28,051 nt of DNA from a virus. Shown piece after piece: positions 1 through 6,442 of the stretch (positions within the stretch are counted from its first letter, which is position 1; each line of letters begins with the position of its first letter). A program made the position numbers and the translations under genes. Location: positions 1 through 28,051 of IMG/VR virus record IMGVR_UViG_3300023174_000530; one strand, 5' to 3'. The notes under the pieces are model-generated. The model was not told the origin of the DNA. It searched no databases and worked only from the letters and a program-made list of their open reading frames with translations.

Positions 1-2
1 AC

Positions 3-1289
3 AGCGCAGAAGCTTTTGAGAAGGCTTTGAGAGCTAAGACAGGAACCAGAACCAAGACCGAGAAAGCTTTGCTTCCAGTTACCGCTCTTTGGGACATGCT
101 TGAGCAAGGCTCTAACGCTTCTGATTTAGCAACCCGCGCAGAGATCTATAAGCGCACATTGGCTGAAACCGGCAACGAAGCAGAGGCACTGTTCCAAGCA
201 TCGGAGGTGATGAACTTCTCCCGCCGTGGGAGCTTCCAAGTAATGCAGATCCTTACCGCTGTCGTTCCATTTATGAACGCCCGCATCCAAGGCTTGGATG
301 TTCTCTATCGTTCTGGGTTTGGTCAGGCAGCTAATGCCAACAAAGAGCGGATGCAGAAGGCTTTCATTGTTCGTTCGCTATCCATCCTTGTGTTGTCAGG
401 ATTGTATTGGTGGATGGTCCATGACGATGATGAGTACAAGAAGCTTACAAAGGAAGAGCGTGATGGGTACTGGATTGTTCCGGGGCTGACATTTAATGGA
501 AAGCCTTTCCGGTTCCCGATCCCGTTTGAGATTGGCGTCCTGTTTAAAGTGTTCCCTGAGCGTATCCTAGAATACACAATGGGTCAGGACACCGAGAAGG
601 ACTTCAGGGAATCAATCACCCGCAACATTGTAGATACGCTAAAGTTCAACCCAATCCCTCAGGCGTTCATTCCGTTTGCCGAGAACATCACCAATCATTC
701 CTTCTTTACAGGGGAAAAGATTGTTGGTCGCGGTCTTGAAGATGTAGCTAAACCTCTTCAGTACACCGCATCCACCTCACTTGGTGCGCGGTGGCTGGGC
801 GAGCAAACCGGCATGTCTCCAATACAGATAGACAACGTTATCCGGGGCTACACGGGCACGATGGGCATGTATGCGGTCAACATGCTGGACTCGGTCTTTT
901 CGAGCCAAGGAGACCCAGTTAAAGCCACTACAAGGGCAGAGCAGTTGCCTGTTATTAAGAGGTTCTTTGCCTCTGATTCTGGTACGGTCGCTCAGTACTA
1001 CGATCTGAAAGACGAGGTCGATGAGGTTGTACGTACAGTTAACTTCTTGGAAAGAAACGATCCCGATAAGCTAGAGGAATATCTTAAAAAGAATGAGAAC
1101 ACTTACATGTTGAAAGACTTTGTAAGGTCTATTGATAAAGATATGAAGCAGATTAGAGAATATCGCGGCGCGGTTAACGCAGACAAAGATATGAGTGGCG
1201 ATGAAAAGCGCGTAATCCTAGATGAGCTTCATCAATACGAAATTGCTTTAACCGCTGATATCAAGGCAATCAGAAAAGAGTTCCATTGA
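3..1289 (+). CDS. Large virion protein, C-terminal part (LPD38-like), truncated at left edge
   Basis: The frame is open from the window edge to TGA at 1287-1289, so only about 428 C-terminal residues are present. I see a stretch reading MNFSRRGSFQVMQ, then a hydrophobic segment ending PFMNARIQG, a second hydrophobic stretch (SLSILVLSGLYWWMV) and charged helices to the end. From family knowledge, the NFSRRG...PFMNARIQG pattern resembles the large-polyvalent-protein-associated domain LPD38, found at the C-terminus of very large phage proteins thought to be packaged in the virion and ejected with DNA. Its position fits the end of the late operon if the genome is circularly permuted, since late genes also run off the right edge. 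It overlaps the convergent gene at 1270-1560 by 20 bases with no terminator between them. A TTG at 27 is not a credible start because the frame continues upstream. The domain assignment is moderate. Confidence 0.65.
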   Translation, partial: SAEAFEKALRAKTGTRTKTEKALLPVTALWDMLEQGSNASDLATRAEIYKRTLAETGNEAEALFQASEVMNFSRRGSFQVMQILTAVVPFMNARIQGLDVLYRSGFGQAANANKERMQKAFIVRSLSILVLSGLYWWMVHDDDEYKKLTKEERDGYWIVPGLTFNGKPFRFPIPFEIGVLFKVFPERILEYTMGQDTEKDFRESITRNIVDTLKFNPIPQAFIPFAENITNHSFFTGEKIVGRGLEDVAKPLQYTASTSLGARWLGEQTGMSPIQIDNVIRGYTGTMGMYAVNMLDSVFSSQGDPVKATTRAEQLPVIKRFFASDSGTVAQYYDLKDEVDEVVRTVNFLERNDPDKLEEYLKKNENTYMLKDFVRSIDKDMKQIREYRGAVNADKDMSGDEKRVILDELHQYEIALTADIKAIRKEFH

Positions 1290-1560
1290 GGGCAAGCTGA
1301 ACATCCTTTAATAGATCTTGTTCATCAAAACCCCAATGCTTAGGGAATCCTTTGGTTCCTAGTCCGTGAATACCTGTGTTGCCTCTATGGTGTTCAGGAC
1401 ATAAAGGTATTACATCCCAGTTGCTGGCGCGGCGACCACCACCCGTTCCTGCTCTGGGATGATGTAACTCCGCAGGGGTTCCTGAATAACCCATCCTTTT
1501 ACAGACAAGGCACCCAAGCTCCGCTACAGAGTTCATGTATTTCTTTTCAGCTTTGGTCAA
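1270..1560 (-). CDS. Ref-like HNH nuclease (RecA-dependent nuclease family)
   Basis: 96 residues. Visible motifs are C17-x2-C20, the H33-H34-P-R pair, a GTGGGRR segment at 39-44, WDVIPLCPEHHR with C54 and H57-H58, and H65 in GIHGLG. This arrangement matches the phage Ref family (recombination enhancement function, P1 Ref type), whose members cut DNA at RecA-formed D-loops using an HNH fold and structural zinc. It is the last gene of the leftward early operon and overlaps its upstream neighbour by 14 bases. A role in recombination or replication restart fits the ERF, SSB-like and RusA-like genes in the same region. The length is typical of the small phage members that lack the long P1 N-terminal extension. 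RecA dependence here is assumed from the family. Confidence 0.85.
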   Translation of the reverse strand: MTKAEKKYMNSVAELGCLVCKRMGYSGTPAELHHPRAGTGGGRRASNWDVIPLCPEHHRGNTGIHGLGTKGFPKHWGFDEQDLLKDVQLALNGTLF

Positions 1561-2029
1561 TGCTGTATGTCTTCGCGGTTTTCATGTTTATGAAAGCGTT
1601 GGTCCTGTTTGCGGAGCCACCATTGATAGTTGCTTGAGTGACAGTTGTTTCTAATCTAAGCGGGGCAACAACATTCCCCAAACTGTCAGACACCACTACT
1701 GTCATAACGATACCAGACTCAACCAAGTAAAGAATTCCATAAAACGGAACGGCAAGATCCTTTGAGATCCTTATGCCTGAGTTTAACTTCTCCCAAGTAA
1801 CCAGCCACTCATTGCTGAACTTTGTCTTGAAGTCATCTAAGGATGTGTTGTAGCGGCACTTGGTTTCAACTACCGCTACAACCTCGTCTTTGATGATGAC
1901 CGCGTCAACAAAGGCGGCTCGATGTTTCGGGGTTTCAACGTACTTTAAACTGAACGTTGACTCAAACCATCTCTTAACATCCCTCTCGTCACTCAGGGAC
2001 TTCTGTCCCTTGGGCGTCAGTATGTCCAA
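1547..2029 (-). CDS. Hypothetical protein, possible PD-(D/E)XK nuclease fold
   Basis: 160 residues. The start is a TTG at 2029, placed immediately after the TAG stop of the upstream gene (2030-2032) and preceded by GGTGAG, so translation is probably coupled. The middle reads AAFVDAVIIKDEVVAVVETKCRYN: an Asp on one strand followed by E-x-K on the next, the layout of the PD-(D/E)XK nuclease core. A following W-x3-W pair and a hydrophobic beta-rich C-terminal half are visible. Many restriction-like and Holliday-junction nucleases share this pattern, but it is short and can arise by chance. I do not recognise the family. Its location next to a Ref-like nuclease supports a DNA-processing role only by context. 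Confidence 0.6.
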   Translation of the reverse strand: MDILTPKGQKSLSDERDVKRWFESTFSLKYVETPKHRAAFVDAVIIKDEVVAVVETKCRYNTSLDDFKTKFSNEWLVTWEKLNSGIRISKDLAVPFYGILYLVESGIVMTVVVSDSLGNVVAPLRLETTVTQATINGGSANRTNAFINMKTAKTYSIDQS

Positions 2030-2392
2030 CTACTCACCAATCTTTGAATCAATGTAGTCGTCCAGTTCCTGCTCGTTGTTTAAACCCTCTGCAATGTCTC
2101 GTTCTCGTCCCGCCAAGAACTCTCGGCGCAACCATTTATAACGAAGCGAGTTTAAGGCTTCTTTGTAACGAACTGATTTTAAGTTGGTTTCCTCTTTTAT
2201 ATTGTTTGATTTGTTTAAACTTTGAATCCATTTTTCAACGTCTTCAGCTCTCCATGCAACTGAACGAATTCCAGTTTTAACCGGAGCAGGAAATAAATTT
2301 AACTTTACATGTGTAAAGATTGTTAAACGTTTTTTTCTGGTTAACTGCATAACTTCTTCAATATTAAGAAGCTGTTTTTTTTCATTGTCCAT
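2030..2392 (-). CDS. AlpA-like DNA-binding protein with helical C-terminal extension
   Basis: 120 residues. Residues about 8-60 read LLNIEEVMQLTRKKRLTIF, then FPAPVKTG and WRAEDVEKWIQS. This is the classic AlpA/excisionase-type winged helix of the MerR superfamily: a helix-turn-helix, a wing with F-P-x-P, then W-x3-D/E-V-x-x-W. Such phage proteins act as small transcription regulators or excisionases. The last 60 residues form a charged helical tail not usual for AlpA, which may be an oligomerisation or partner surface. Two GTTTAAAC sites fall in this gene (2078 and 2213), both read as Leu-Asn. It overlaps the upstream gene by 11 bases. Confidence 0.75.
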   Translation of the reverse strand: MDNEKKQLLNIEEVMQLTRKKRLTIFTHVKLNLFPAPVKTGIRSVAWRAEDVEKWIQSLNKSNNIKEETNLKSVRYKEALNSLRYKWLRREFLAGRERDIAEGLNNEQELDDYIDSKIGE

Positions 2393-2579
2393 GATATGGA
2401 AACACCATTGATTTGATTTTATCGAATACGGACGGGAGTAAAGGATTGCCGCATACTAGATGCTCCTGCAATCTGTGCATGTCATAGCACATAGCCGCGT
2501 GGCGATACCACACAGGGTGATAGCTGATCCCAATTCGGGACTTGTCCCAGTCCTTTACGAACTCACCGTTTACTAACAT
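2382..2579 (-). CDS. Hypothetical protein, 65 residues
   Basis: I place the start at ATG 2579 because the minus strand carries ACTGGAG six bases upstream, the same extended ribosome-binding sequence seen at several other genes here. A longer reading from 2627 would overlap the upstream gene by 65 bases and lacks a better site. The protein begins MLVNGEFVKDWDKS and contains YHPVWYRHAAMCYDMHRLQEHL, rich in His, Tyr and Met. No family is recognised. Overlaps of 17 bases upstream and 11 downstream place it inside the coupled early operon. Confidence 0.6.
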   Translation of the reverse strand: MLVNGEFVKDWDKSRIGISYHPVWYRHAAMCYDMHRLQEHLVCGNPLLPSVFDKIKSMVFPYHGQ

Positions 2580-2745
2580 ATGCGCTCCAGTAGGCTCCGT
2601 TTTTTGCAAGCTTTGAAATTTTCTCAAAGGTGCTTATAAGATCTTCGGAACTAGTGTCATCGGATGCGTTTAGCTCTTGGAGTTTTGTCGTTAGTTGCTT
2701 TAAAAGCACTACAGCCTCAGCCATAAAAATCTTTTTATCCTCCAT
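2563..2745 (-). CDS. Hypothetical small helical protein
   Basis: 60 residues with an ATG at 2745 preceded by GAGGTGA four bases upstream. The start lies inside the end of the DUF3310 gene, so the ATGGAGGATAA sequence serves as both its start and the upstream stop. The protein is largely helical with leucine and lysine spacing (LLKQLTTKLQELNAS, then LISTFEKISKLAKNG). No motif or family is recognised. It is likely a real gene because of the tight spacing and good ribosome-binding site. Confidence 0.6.
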   Translation of the reverse strand: MEDKKIFMAEAVVLLKQLTTKLQELNASDDTSSEDLISTFEKISKLAKNGAYWSAYVSKR

Positions 2746-2953
2746 CGCTCACCTCGATAAGTTTGTTTAAATACCACGCAGCTTTCTTCAAGTCTTCAAC
2801 CGGGTCACCTTTGTGACCAACCCGGCTTAGATACTTCATGCAGTTTAAACGTAGATACCCGGCAAATTCTGCCGGTGTGCTCTTTGCTTCTAGGTAGTCG
2901 ATTGTTTCGATACCACCTTTCAAATAATGCTCAGGATGATTCACCATATCCAT
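2735..2953 (-). CDS. DUF3310 protein (SaV-like, phage nucleotide-metabolism associated)
   Basis: 72 residues from ATG 2953. The protein reads VNHPEHYLKGGIETIDYLEAK, then FAGYLRLNCMKYLSRVGHKGD and DLKKAAWYLNKLIE. This is the diagnostic pattern of DUF3310: N-H-P-x-H-Y near the start, I-E-T-I-D-Y, and KYLSR-x-GHKG-x3-DLKKAxWYL. The family is abundant in phages and sometimes labelled nucleotide kinase-like, but its function is not established. An upstream TTG at 3004 would add residues outside the family. The internal Leu-Asn of LRLN is encoded by a GTTTAAAC site at 2843. It overlaps the upstream winged-helix gene by 23 bases. Confidence 0.85.
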   Translation of the reverse strand: MDMVNHPEHYLKGGIETIDYLEAKSTPAEFAGYLRLNCMKYLSRVGHKGDPVEDLKKAAWYLNKLIEVSDGG

Positions 2954-3203
2954 AGTCAATGTGCCTTGGTAAGTTTCTAAGAATGTAAGAATAGTCAGGT
3001 TCAACCGATTCCGGCCCTGCGCTATATAGCAAATACTTTCTGTTCTGTTCTCTAACCTCTTTCTTTACTATCAAACCCGCGTCATACAATCGTTTGAGTA
3101 TTCCCGACAATGCTTTCCTGTTCACCCCTTCTACGTCAATGTCTTTGTAGATAACCTCTCCTTTCTCTTTTAAATACTCAAGAACTTTTTGTTGACTCGT
3201 CAT
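2931..3203 (-). CDS. Winged-helix DNA-binding protein
   Basis: 90 residues. The N-terminal part reads VLEYLKEKGEVIYKDI, then VNRKALSGILKRLYDAGLI and VKKEVREQNRKYLLYS: helix, turn-recognition helix and a beta wing, as in small MarR/replication-terminator-type regulators. The tail (PDYSYILRNLPRHIDYGYGESS) is aromatic and unassigned. It probably regulates phage transcription, but its target cannot be read from the sequence. It overlaps the upstream gene by 26 bases and the DUF3310 gene by 23. Confidence 0.65.
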   Translation of the reverse strand: MTSQQKVLEYLKEKGEVIYKDIDVEGVNRKALSGILKRLYDAGLIVKKEVREQNRKYLLYSAGPESVEPDYSYILRNLPRHIDYGYGESS

Positions 3204-3456
3204 ATTCTTTCAGTTGTTGATTAAGACGTTTGTGGAATGTTGACTCGCTGTCATCAGCAGAAACCAACCAGTCAATCCTTTGTACATAGATGTATGCCTT
3301 TCTTAACATCTCTACTGCGCGTTTAAATTCAGCAATAGTTTCGTCTTTGTATTTGTAATCCCAGCCAACATCTTCGTTATCAACAATGTGTTGCTCGATG
3401 TCATCGGCAATCTGTTGAAGTTTGTATTGCTCGTAATTAAATAGACCTCCGCTCAT
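3178..3456 (-). CDS. Hypothetical helical protein
   Basis: 92 residues from ATG 3456. I prefer this start over a TTG at 3462 because GAGGA lies seven bases upstream of the ATG but runs straight into the TTG. The start shares ATGA with the stop of the small gene upstream (3453-3593). The sequence is acidic and helical (YEQYKLQQIADDIEQHIVDNEDVGWDY..., later AVEMLRKAYIYVQRIDWL). No family is recognised. A GTTTAAAT near-site lies at 3321-3328. Confidence 0.65.
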   Translation of the reverse strand: MSGGLFNYEQYKLQQIADDIEQHIVDNEDVGWDYKYKDETIAEFKRAVEMLRKAYIYVQRIDWLVSADDSESTFHKRLNQQLKEYDESTKSS

Positions 3457-3593
3457 GACCAATCCTCATAAAATTTTACAATTGGAATAACAACGCCGCA
3501 TCGCTCGCATCTGTCGTGCGTGTGCCGGTAATGGGCGTCAACGCAACTGATGGTGTTCTTGTGGCCGAATAACCAGCACAGAATCTTAGCCAC
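3453..3593 (-). CDS. DUF1660-like small Cys protein, 46 residues
   Basis: This short gene begins with GTG 3593 and ends with TGA sharing ATGA with the next gene. The protein starts MAKILCWLFGHKNTISC and continues HDRCERCGVVIPIVKFYEDWS. An N-terminal C-W-L-F-G-H-K and a later C-x2-C are the hallmarks of the small phage/prophage family DUF1660, which probably binds one metal through C6, H11, C29 and C32. The start is embedded in the end of the preceding gene, where GGGAG and the GTG form part of its EKNGG codons. Function of the family is unknown. Confidence 0.75.
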   Translation of the reverse strand: MAKILCWLFGHKNTISCVDAHYRHTHDRCERCGVVIPIVKFYEDWS

Positions 3594-3837
3594 CGTTCTT
3601 CTCCCGCAGTTTGGTTTCAATCTGGTCAAACAGTTTGCGGGTGTAGCCTTTGATTGGCGTATCCCCCCACGGTCCTATAATTTCTTTGATTTCCTCATCC
3701 GTCAGCCCGACCCATTCGCGGGCTTTTAGTTGTTCGTTTTCTGAGTGAAGACGGCGAAGTTCTTTTGCGATTTCAATTCGTGGCGCGTATTCCTTTGCCA
3801 AAACTTCATCAGCTAATTTCAAAGCCTTTTCACCCAC
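3586..3837 (-). CDS. Hypothetical protein with WVGLTDEEI motif
   Basis: 83 residues starting with GTG 3837, with GGAG seven bases upstream. The N-terminal half is helical (ALKLADEVLAKEYAPRIEIAKELRRLHSENEQLKA). A REWVGLTDEEIKEI motif follows at about 40-53, and the protein ends LREKNGG. The next gene upstream has the same WVGLT-x-EE module and the same EKNGG end, so the pair looks related by duplication or shared modular ends. The WVGLTDEEI motif is common in small phage proteins but I know no function. The last codons also carry the ribosome-binding site and GTG of the following gene. Confidence 0.65.
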   Translation of the reverse strand: MGEKALKLADEVLAKEYAPRIEIAKELRRLHSENEQLKAREWVGLTDEEIKEIIGPWGDTPIKGYTRKLFDQIETKLREKNGG

Positions 3838-4105
3838 CGTTCTTCTCCTTTAACCTTGCCTCAAGCGCGGCTATCATGTCTATGACATATGGACGATTCG
3901 CCAGCGAAATTTCTTTTGCTTCTTCCTTAGTCAGCCCAACCCACTGTCGCGGGGCTTTGTACAGCGGGATAGAATCATCATCACCTTTGTTTGTTTCAAA
4001 CCAAGCGCGAACTCCAGTGTCATAGCCGAACCATCCCACGGGCTTTTGATTAGGTTGTGGGCAGCAATGACCGCACCGGGGGCAGTCAAACTCATGGTCG
4101 GTCAT
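3830..4105 (-). CDS. Hypothetical protein with Cys-rich N-terminus and WVGLT motif
   Basis: 91 residues. It starts at ATG 4105 with GGAG eight bases upstream. The first 15 residues (MTDHEFDCPRCGHCC) contain C8, C11, C14 and C15 and could bind zinc. The middle has GWFGYDTGVRAWFETN, and the C-terminal part carries QWVGLTKEEAKEI and ends LKEKNGG, matching the neighbour at 3586-3837. It joins the upstream gene through TAATG, sharing one base. No function is recognised. Confidence 0.65.
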   Translation of the reverse strand: MTDHEFDCPRCGHCCPQPNQKPVGWFGYDTGVRAWFETNKGDDDSIPLYKAPRQWVGLTKEEAKEISLANRPYVIDMIAALEARLKEKNGG

Positions 4106-4293
4106 TATTTAACTCCAAAATGTTCAGCAATCTTTTTCATAACATGAACACCAAGCATACCGCTCACTTCTTCGTCAACAACATCCAGACATTCCAACAC
4201 AATCAACTCGGCAAACTTTTCCTGATCGAAATGAAGTCCATCTAATCTTTTATCCCAACATTGTTCAGCAAATTCTTTAATTCGTTCGTTCAT
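4105..4293 (-). CDS. Hypothetical small phage protein (MNERIKEFAEQ family type)
   Basis: 62 residues from ATG 4293 with AGGAG six bases upstream. The sequence MNERIKEFAEQCWDKRLDGLHFDQEKFAELIVLECLDVVDEE resembles a very common group of small phage proteins that start MNERIKELAEQA and contain FDQEKFAELIV-x-EC. Their role is unknown. It is entirely helical and acidic. It is translationally coupled to the next gene by TAATG at 4103-4107. Confidence 0.7.
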   Translation of the reverse strand: MNERIKEFAEQCWDKRLDGLHFDQEKFAELIVLECLDVVDEEVSGMLGVHVMKKIAEHFGVK

Positions 4294-4302
4294 TTATTTC
4301 TC

Positions 4303-4446
4303 CTAAAACAAAGCATCTGGATAACCAGATGGATCAAACTTAGGTTTACGCTGCCGCTTAACTTTGACTACGATGTGCGGGTAGTCAGGCTTTTCCCAGA
4401 CCCACCGCACAACAACTCCTTCGTCGTCAAGGATTCCGTATTTCAT
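4303..4446 (-). CDS. Conserved hypothetical microprotein, 47 residues
   Basis: This short gene runs from ATG 4446 to TAG 4303-4305. The start shares ATGA with the stop of the gene upstream, so it is coupled. The product starts MKYGILDDEGVVVRWVWEKP and ends KVKRQRKPKFDPSGYPDALF: two short beta-strand-like halves joined by a basic patch. I recall the pattern KYGVLDE...VVRWVWEKP...VKVKRQRK as recurrent among phage microproteins, without an assigned function. The stop is followed directly by the AGGAG of the next gene. Confidence 0.7.
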   Translation of the reverse strand: MKYGILDDEGVVVRWVWEKPDYPHIVVKVKRQRKPKFDPSGYPDALF

Positions 4447-4775
4447 TGCGCTCCCCTTGCGCGGATTTGCCGTGCCAATTCATCCGCTGCGTATTCAACG
4501 CTGTCTTCACACACCTTGGCGCACTCCTCTCGCTCCTCTGCAATCGCCATCCTGCGTAACTCAGCACACATCTTGATGAACTCCTTCTCCTCATGCGCGG
4601 CGACAAGGGCGGCAAAGCGTTCAAGAAAATCAGCCATGCCTTCCGCATGGGATTGTGAAATCCCAGCCTCCCGCGCCATGCGGATAATGTCATCGCGTGT
4701 CATGGTTTTCCCGTTCGGTAATTGTGCTTCGCCATTAGTAGGCTTTCCTGCGGATTCTTCCTGTTCGGTAATCAT
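4443..4775 (-). CDS. Conserved hypothetical phage protein (EREECAKVCED motif)
   Basis: 110 residues. The core reads MTRDDIIRMAREAG (from residue 25), LERFAALVAAHEEKEFIKMC, and AIAEEREECAKVCEDSVEYAADELARQIRARG. The last segment is a repeated motif of many proteobacterial phage proteins (ER-x-A/E-C-A-x-V/C-C-E followed by IRARG); function unknown. The start at ATG 4775 shares ATGA with the upstream stop. ATG 4703, preceded by GGGA, is a possible alternative start that would remove a weakly conserved 24-residue leader. It is helical throughout with two close cysteines. Confidence 0.7.
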   Translation of the reverse strand: MITEQEESAGKPTNGEAQLPNGKTMTRDDIIRMAREAGISQSHAEGMADFLERFAALVAAHEEKEFIKMCAELRRMAIAEEREECAKVCEDSVEYAADELARQIRARGAQ

Positions 4776-4912
4776 GCAATTTTGTCCTTAAATCCACTTG
4801 GGTTTAAACGTTTAAAGCAAGCCTCGCACTTCCAACGAAACCCATTGCCCTTTGCTGTTGGCACTTTATGTTTGGCAGGGTTTACCTTGCATGATTGACA
4901 GTTGTGATTCAT
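4772..4912 (-). CDS. Small zinc-ribbon protein, 46 residues
   Basis: This gene runs from ATG 4912 to TGA 4772-4774, with ATGA overlaps at both ends. Residues C5-x2-C8 and C29-x2-C32 form a classic four-cysteine zinc ribbon, with many Lys residues between them. Such miniature ribbons in phages bind nucleic acid or protein partners, but the family is not assigned. The stretch FKRLN (33-37) is encoded by two overlapping copies of the genome-wide palindrome: GTTTAAAC at 4802-4809 and GTTTAAAG at 4810-4817. Both the Phe-Lys and the Leu-Asn readings of the palindrome are therefore adjacent in one protein. Confidence 0.7.
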   Translation of the reverse strand: MNHNCQSCKVNPAKHKVPTAKGNGFRWKCEACFKRLNPSGFKDKIA

Positions 4913-5139
4913 TTTCTAGCCATTTGTCCTGCAAGGAATGCTTCCTTTAAAACCTTCTCTTGATTACCCACACGCAGCAACTGCGCCTTTAAATGGGCAA
5001 TCTCTTTCTCAGAGTTTAAAGCCCCTGCCTGAAACCCAGCAGACCATGCGTCATACATGTAACCTTCTATGGGGTTGTATCCGCCAGCGGTTGCGTTCTT
5101 TCCGTAAGTGCTGGCCCACCATTCCTGCCAAGTATTCAT
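4909..5139 (-). CDS. Hypothetical protein, 76 residues
   Basis: Starts at ATG 5139, overlapping the upstream stop as ATGA. The N-terminal half is aromatic (MNTWQEWWASTYG, then YMYDAWSAGFQAG), followed by a helical segment KEIAHLKAQLLRVGNQEKVLKEAFLAGQ. The W-x-AG-F/W-x-AG pattern recurs in small phage proteins of unknown role. No catalytic motif is visible. Confidence 0.6.
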   Translation of the reverse strand: MNTWQEWWASTYGKNATAGGYNPIEGYMYDAWSAGFQAGALNSEKEIAHLKAQLLRVGNQEKVLKEAFLAGQMARK

Positions 5140-5414
5140 GCTCTTGCCCTTATTAAGACTTCAAGTTCAGCCGTTGTTAAGCTACGGGGTTTGCCCTTAA
5201 ACAGTTCTTTTTCGACCCAAGGGCGCGTCCACATACATCTGAACTCCGGCCTAGCCTTCGACTCCAGCAACTCGCTGGTGGTCCATACATCGCCGCCTAG
5301 ACCTACCCATTCATGAGGGTTGATGTAGTGCGGTACATACAACTGTTCTGTGGTTGGAATCCTAAACACCGGCTCTAACTGATAGTCGGTTTCTCGTTTG
5401 TCTTGAATGTTCAT
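5136..5414 (-). CDS. Hypothetical protein with WVGL motif
   Basis: 92 residues from ATG 5414. A GTG at 5423 is the only longer start and sits inside the AAGGTG ribosome-binding sequence. The protein contains LEPVFRIPTTEQLYVPHYINPHEWVGLGGDVWTTSELL, so the HEWVGL segment is shared with the two WVGLT proteins at 3586-4105. The C-terminal half is basic (TRPWVEKELFKGKPRSLTTAELEVLIRARA). No family is recognised. Confidence 0.6.
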   Translation of the reverse strand: MNIQDKRETDYQLEPVFRIPTTEQLYVPHYINPHEWVGLGGDVWTTSELLESKARPEFRCMWTRPWVEKELFKGKPRSLTTAELEVLIRARA

Positions 5415-5425
5415 GCGTATCACCT

Positions 5426-5635
5426 TTATATTTTCTTTGAATCTATGTCATTGACTTTAGTCATTATCAAACCCTGCAACTTTAGTATTTCAGTTGTTAG
5501 GTTAAAGAATTTTATTTCTTCATCAGATGCAATAGGTAAGCTATCAGAAAGATTATGAACAGTATGTATATCGCTGGAAACAGACTTACCACTTTCTGTG
5601 TCTCCGTCTTCTTTTGATTGCAAGGATTCCTTCAT
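5426..5635 (-). CDS. Hypothetical protein, 69 residues
   Basis: I place the start at ATG 5635 because TTGGAGGAA lies seven bases upstream. The longer reading from 5674 is covered by the upstream gene. The protein starts MKESLQSKEDGDTESGKS, which looks disordered and Ser/Asp-rich, and then forms a helix (DEEIKFFNLTTEILKLQGLIMTKVND). It overlaps the upstream gene by 50 bases in another frame, more than usual here, so confidence is moderate. No function is recognised. Confidence 0.5.
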   Translation of the reverse strand: MKESLQSKEDGDTESGKSVSSDIHTVHNLSDSLPIASDEEIKFFNLTTEILKLQGLIMTKVNDIDSKKI

Positions 5636-5768
5636 CTTTTTCCTCCAACATGTCATCAGCAATTTCAAAGGCAATCTCTACAATTTCAGATGGGTTCAAG
5701 TCAGGCTTTGATTGAACCAATCCGTTCATAGCCAATGCCGCTATAAACAACCTCACATCATTGTCCAT
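5586..5768 (-). CDS. Hypothetical protein, 60 residues, basic C-terminus
   Basis: ATG 5768 overlaps the stop of the ribbon-helix-helix gene by 11 bases. The sequence MDNDVRLFIAALAMNGLVQS resembles in layout the two small proteins at 7649-8016 (a hydrophobic F-x-x-A-x-A-x-N helix near the N-terminus), followed by an acidic helix (EIVEIAFEIADDMLEEKDEG) and a terminal basic patch (KRRRRHRKW). It may belong to the same loose family, but the similarity is weak. Function unknown. Confidence 0.55.
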   Translation of the reverse strand: MDNDVRLFIAALAMNGLVQSKPDLNPSEIVEIAFEIADDMLEEKDEGILAIKRRRRHRKW

Positions 5769-6063
5769 TCCGCAGTGCCGCCTTCAGGTTCTCGCACACC
5801 AAATCGGCAAACGATTTCCCGCTCGGGAACATCATCTTCGCGCCCTCGGTTTCCTTGGCGATCTTTATCGCCTCGTTTAAACCTTGATTGAACCCGGTGT
5901 TGAAGTCGTTCCCTTGTAGTCTCATCCTTAGTCCCTCCCTGATCACTTGGCTTGCAGTCATTTTTGACTGCTGGGCGTACTTAGACAGAGACTCTTTGTC
6001 TTCCGGGGTTATGTAGATCATTACCGGGGTGACGGTCTTAAAACGTGTTTTTGAATTGCTCAT
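5758..6063 (-). CDS. Ribbon-helix-helix (CopG/Arc-type) DNA-binding protein
   Basis: 101 residues. Residues about 12-48 read TPVMIYITPEDKESLSKYAQQSKMTASQVIREGLRMRL: a beta strand, helix A, a turn, and helix B starting T-x-S-x-V-I-R-E-G. This is the ribbon-helix-helix fold used by small dimeric repressors. The rest (DFNTGFNQGLNEAIKIAKETEGAKMM...) is a helical extension. It is a likely early phage repressor; DNA target unknown. The NQGLNEA segment is encoded across the GTTTAAAC site at 5875. It overlaps the upstream gene by 26 bases. Confidence 0.8.
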   Translation of the reverse strand: MSNSKTRFKTVTPVMIYITPEDKESLSKYAQQSKMTASQVIREGLRMRLQGNDFNTGFNQGLNEAIKIAKETEGAKMMFPSGKSFADLVCENLKAALRNGQ

Positions 6064-6442
6064 ATTGTTTAATTAACTCGTCAAAAGTTTTCTGGGCCTC
6101 AACATCGCTATTGAGTTCTGCTCGGGATTCGATTCCGCAGAACATGTAGATAGCATTGATAGCATCCTGTTCTGTCACACCATCAGCGTTGAATTCGTTG
6201 TAAACCCAAAACTGGAAGTCGCGGTCGCGGCATAGAATCCCAGCCTTCTGTACCCTGTCTAAGTAGGTGACAGGCTCTTCGTCATCGCCAACCTTAACCA
6301 GAGCGCATCCGTATCTGGACCCGACAACATCCCTAAACAGTTCGTCAGGGATGTCGTCAGGGTGGATTCGTAGTGTTAGTACGAACCCAGCGGCATCCTG
6401 TTTAAGTGCGATCTTCTGACACTCAAACATCAAGGCATTCAT
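6038..6442 (-). CDS. Conserved hypothetical phage protein
   Basis: 134 residues. The start reads MNALMFECQKIALKQDAAGFVLTLRIHPDDIPDELFRDVVGSRYGCALVKVGDDEEP, a pattern I recall from other proteobacterial phages without assigned function. The first part looks like a beta sandwich that would modify or bind small molecules, but no catalytic motif stands out. The C-terminal half (FNADGVTEQDAINAIYMFCGIESRAELN) is helical. It is coupled to its upstream neighbour by ATGA (6439-6442). Confidence 0.65.
   Translation of the reverse strand: MNALMFECQKIALKQDAAGFVLTLRIHPDDIPDELFRDVVGSRYGCALVKVGDDEEPVTYLDRVQKAGILCRDRDFQFWVYNEFNADGVTEQDAINAIYMFCGIESRAELNSDVEAQKTFDELIKQYEQFKNTF

Noticed and set aside
4261-4791. 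176-codon plus-strand open frame
   Set aside because: It lies over three tightly coupled minus-strand genes, has low-complexity Ser/Ala composition and no ribosome-binding site; treated as a shadow.
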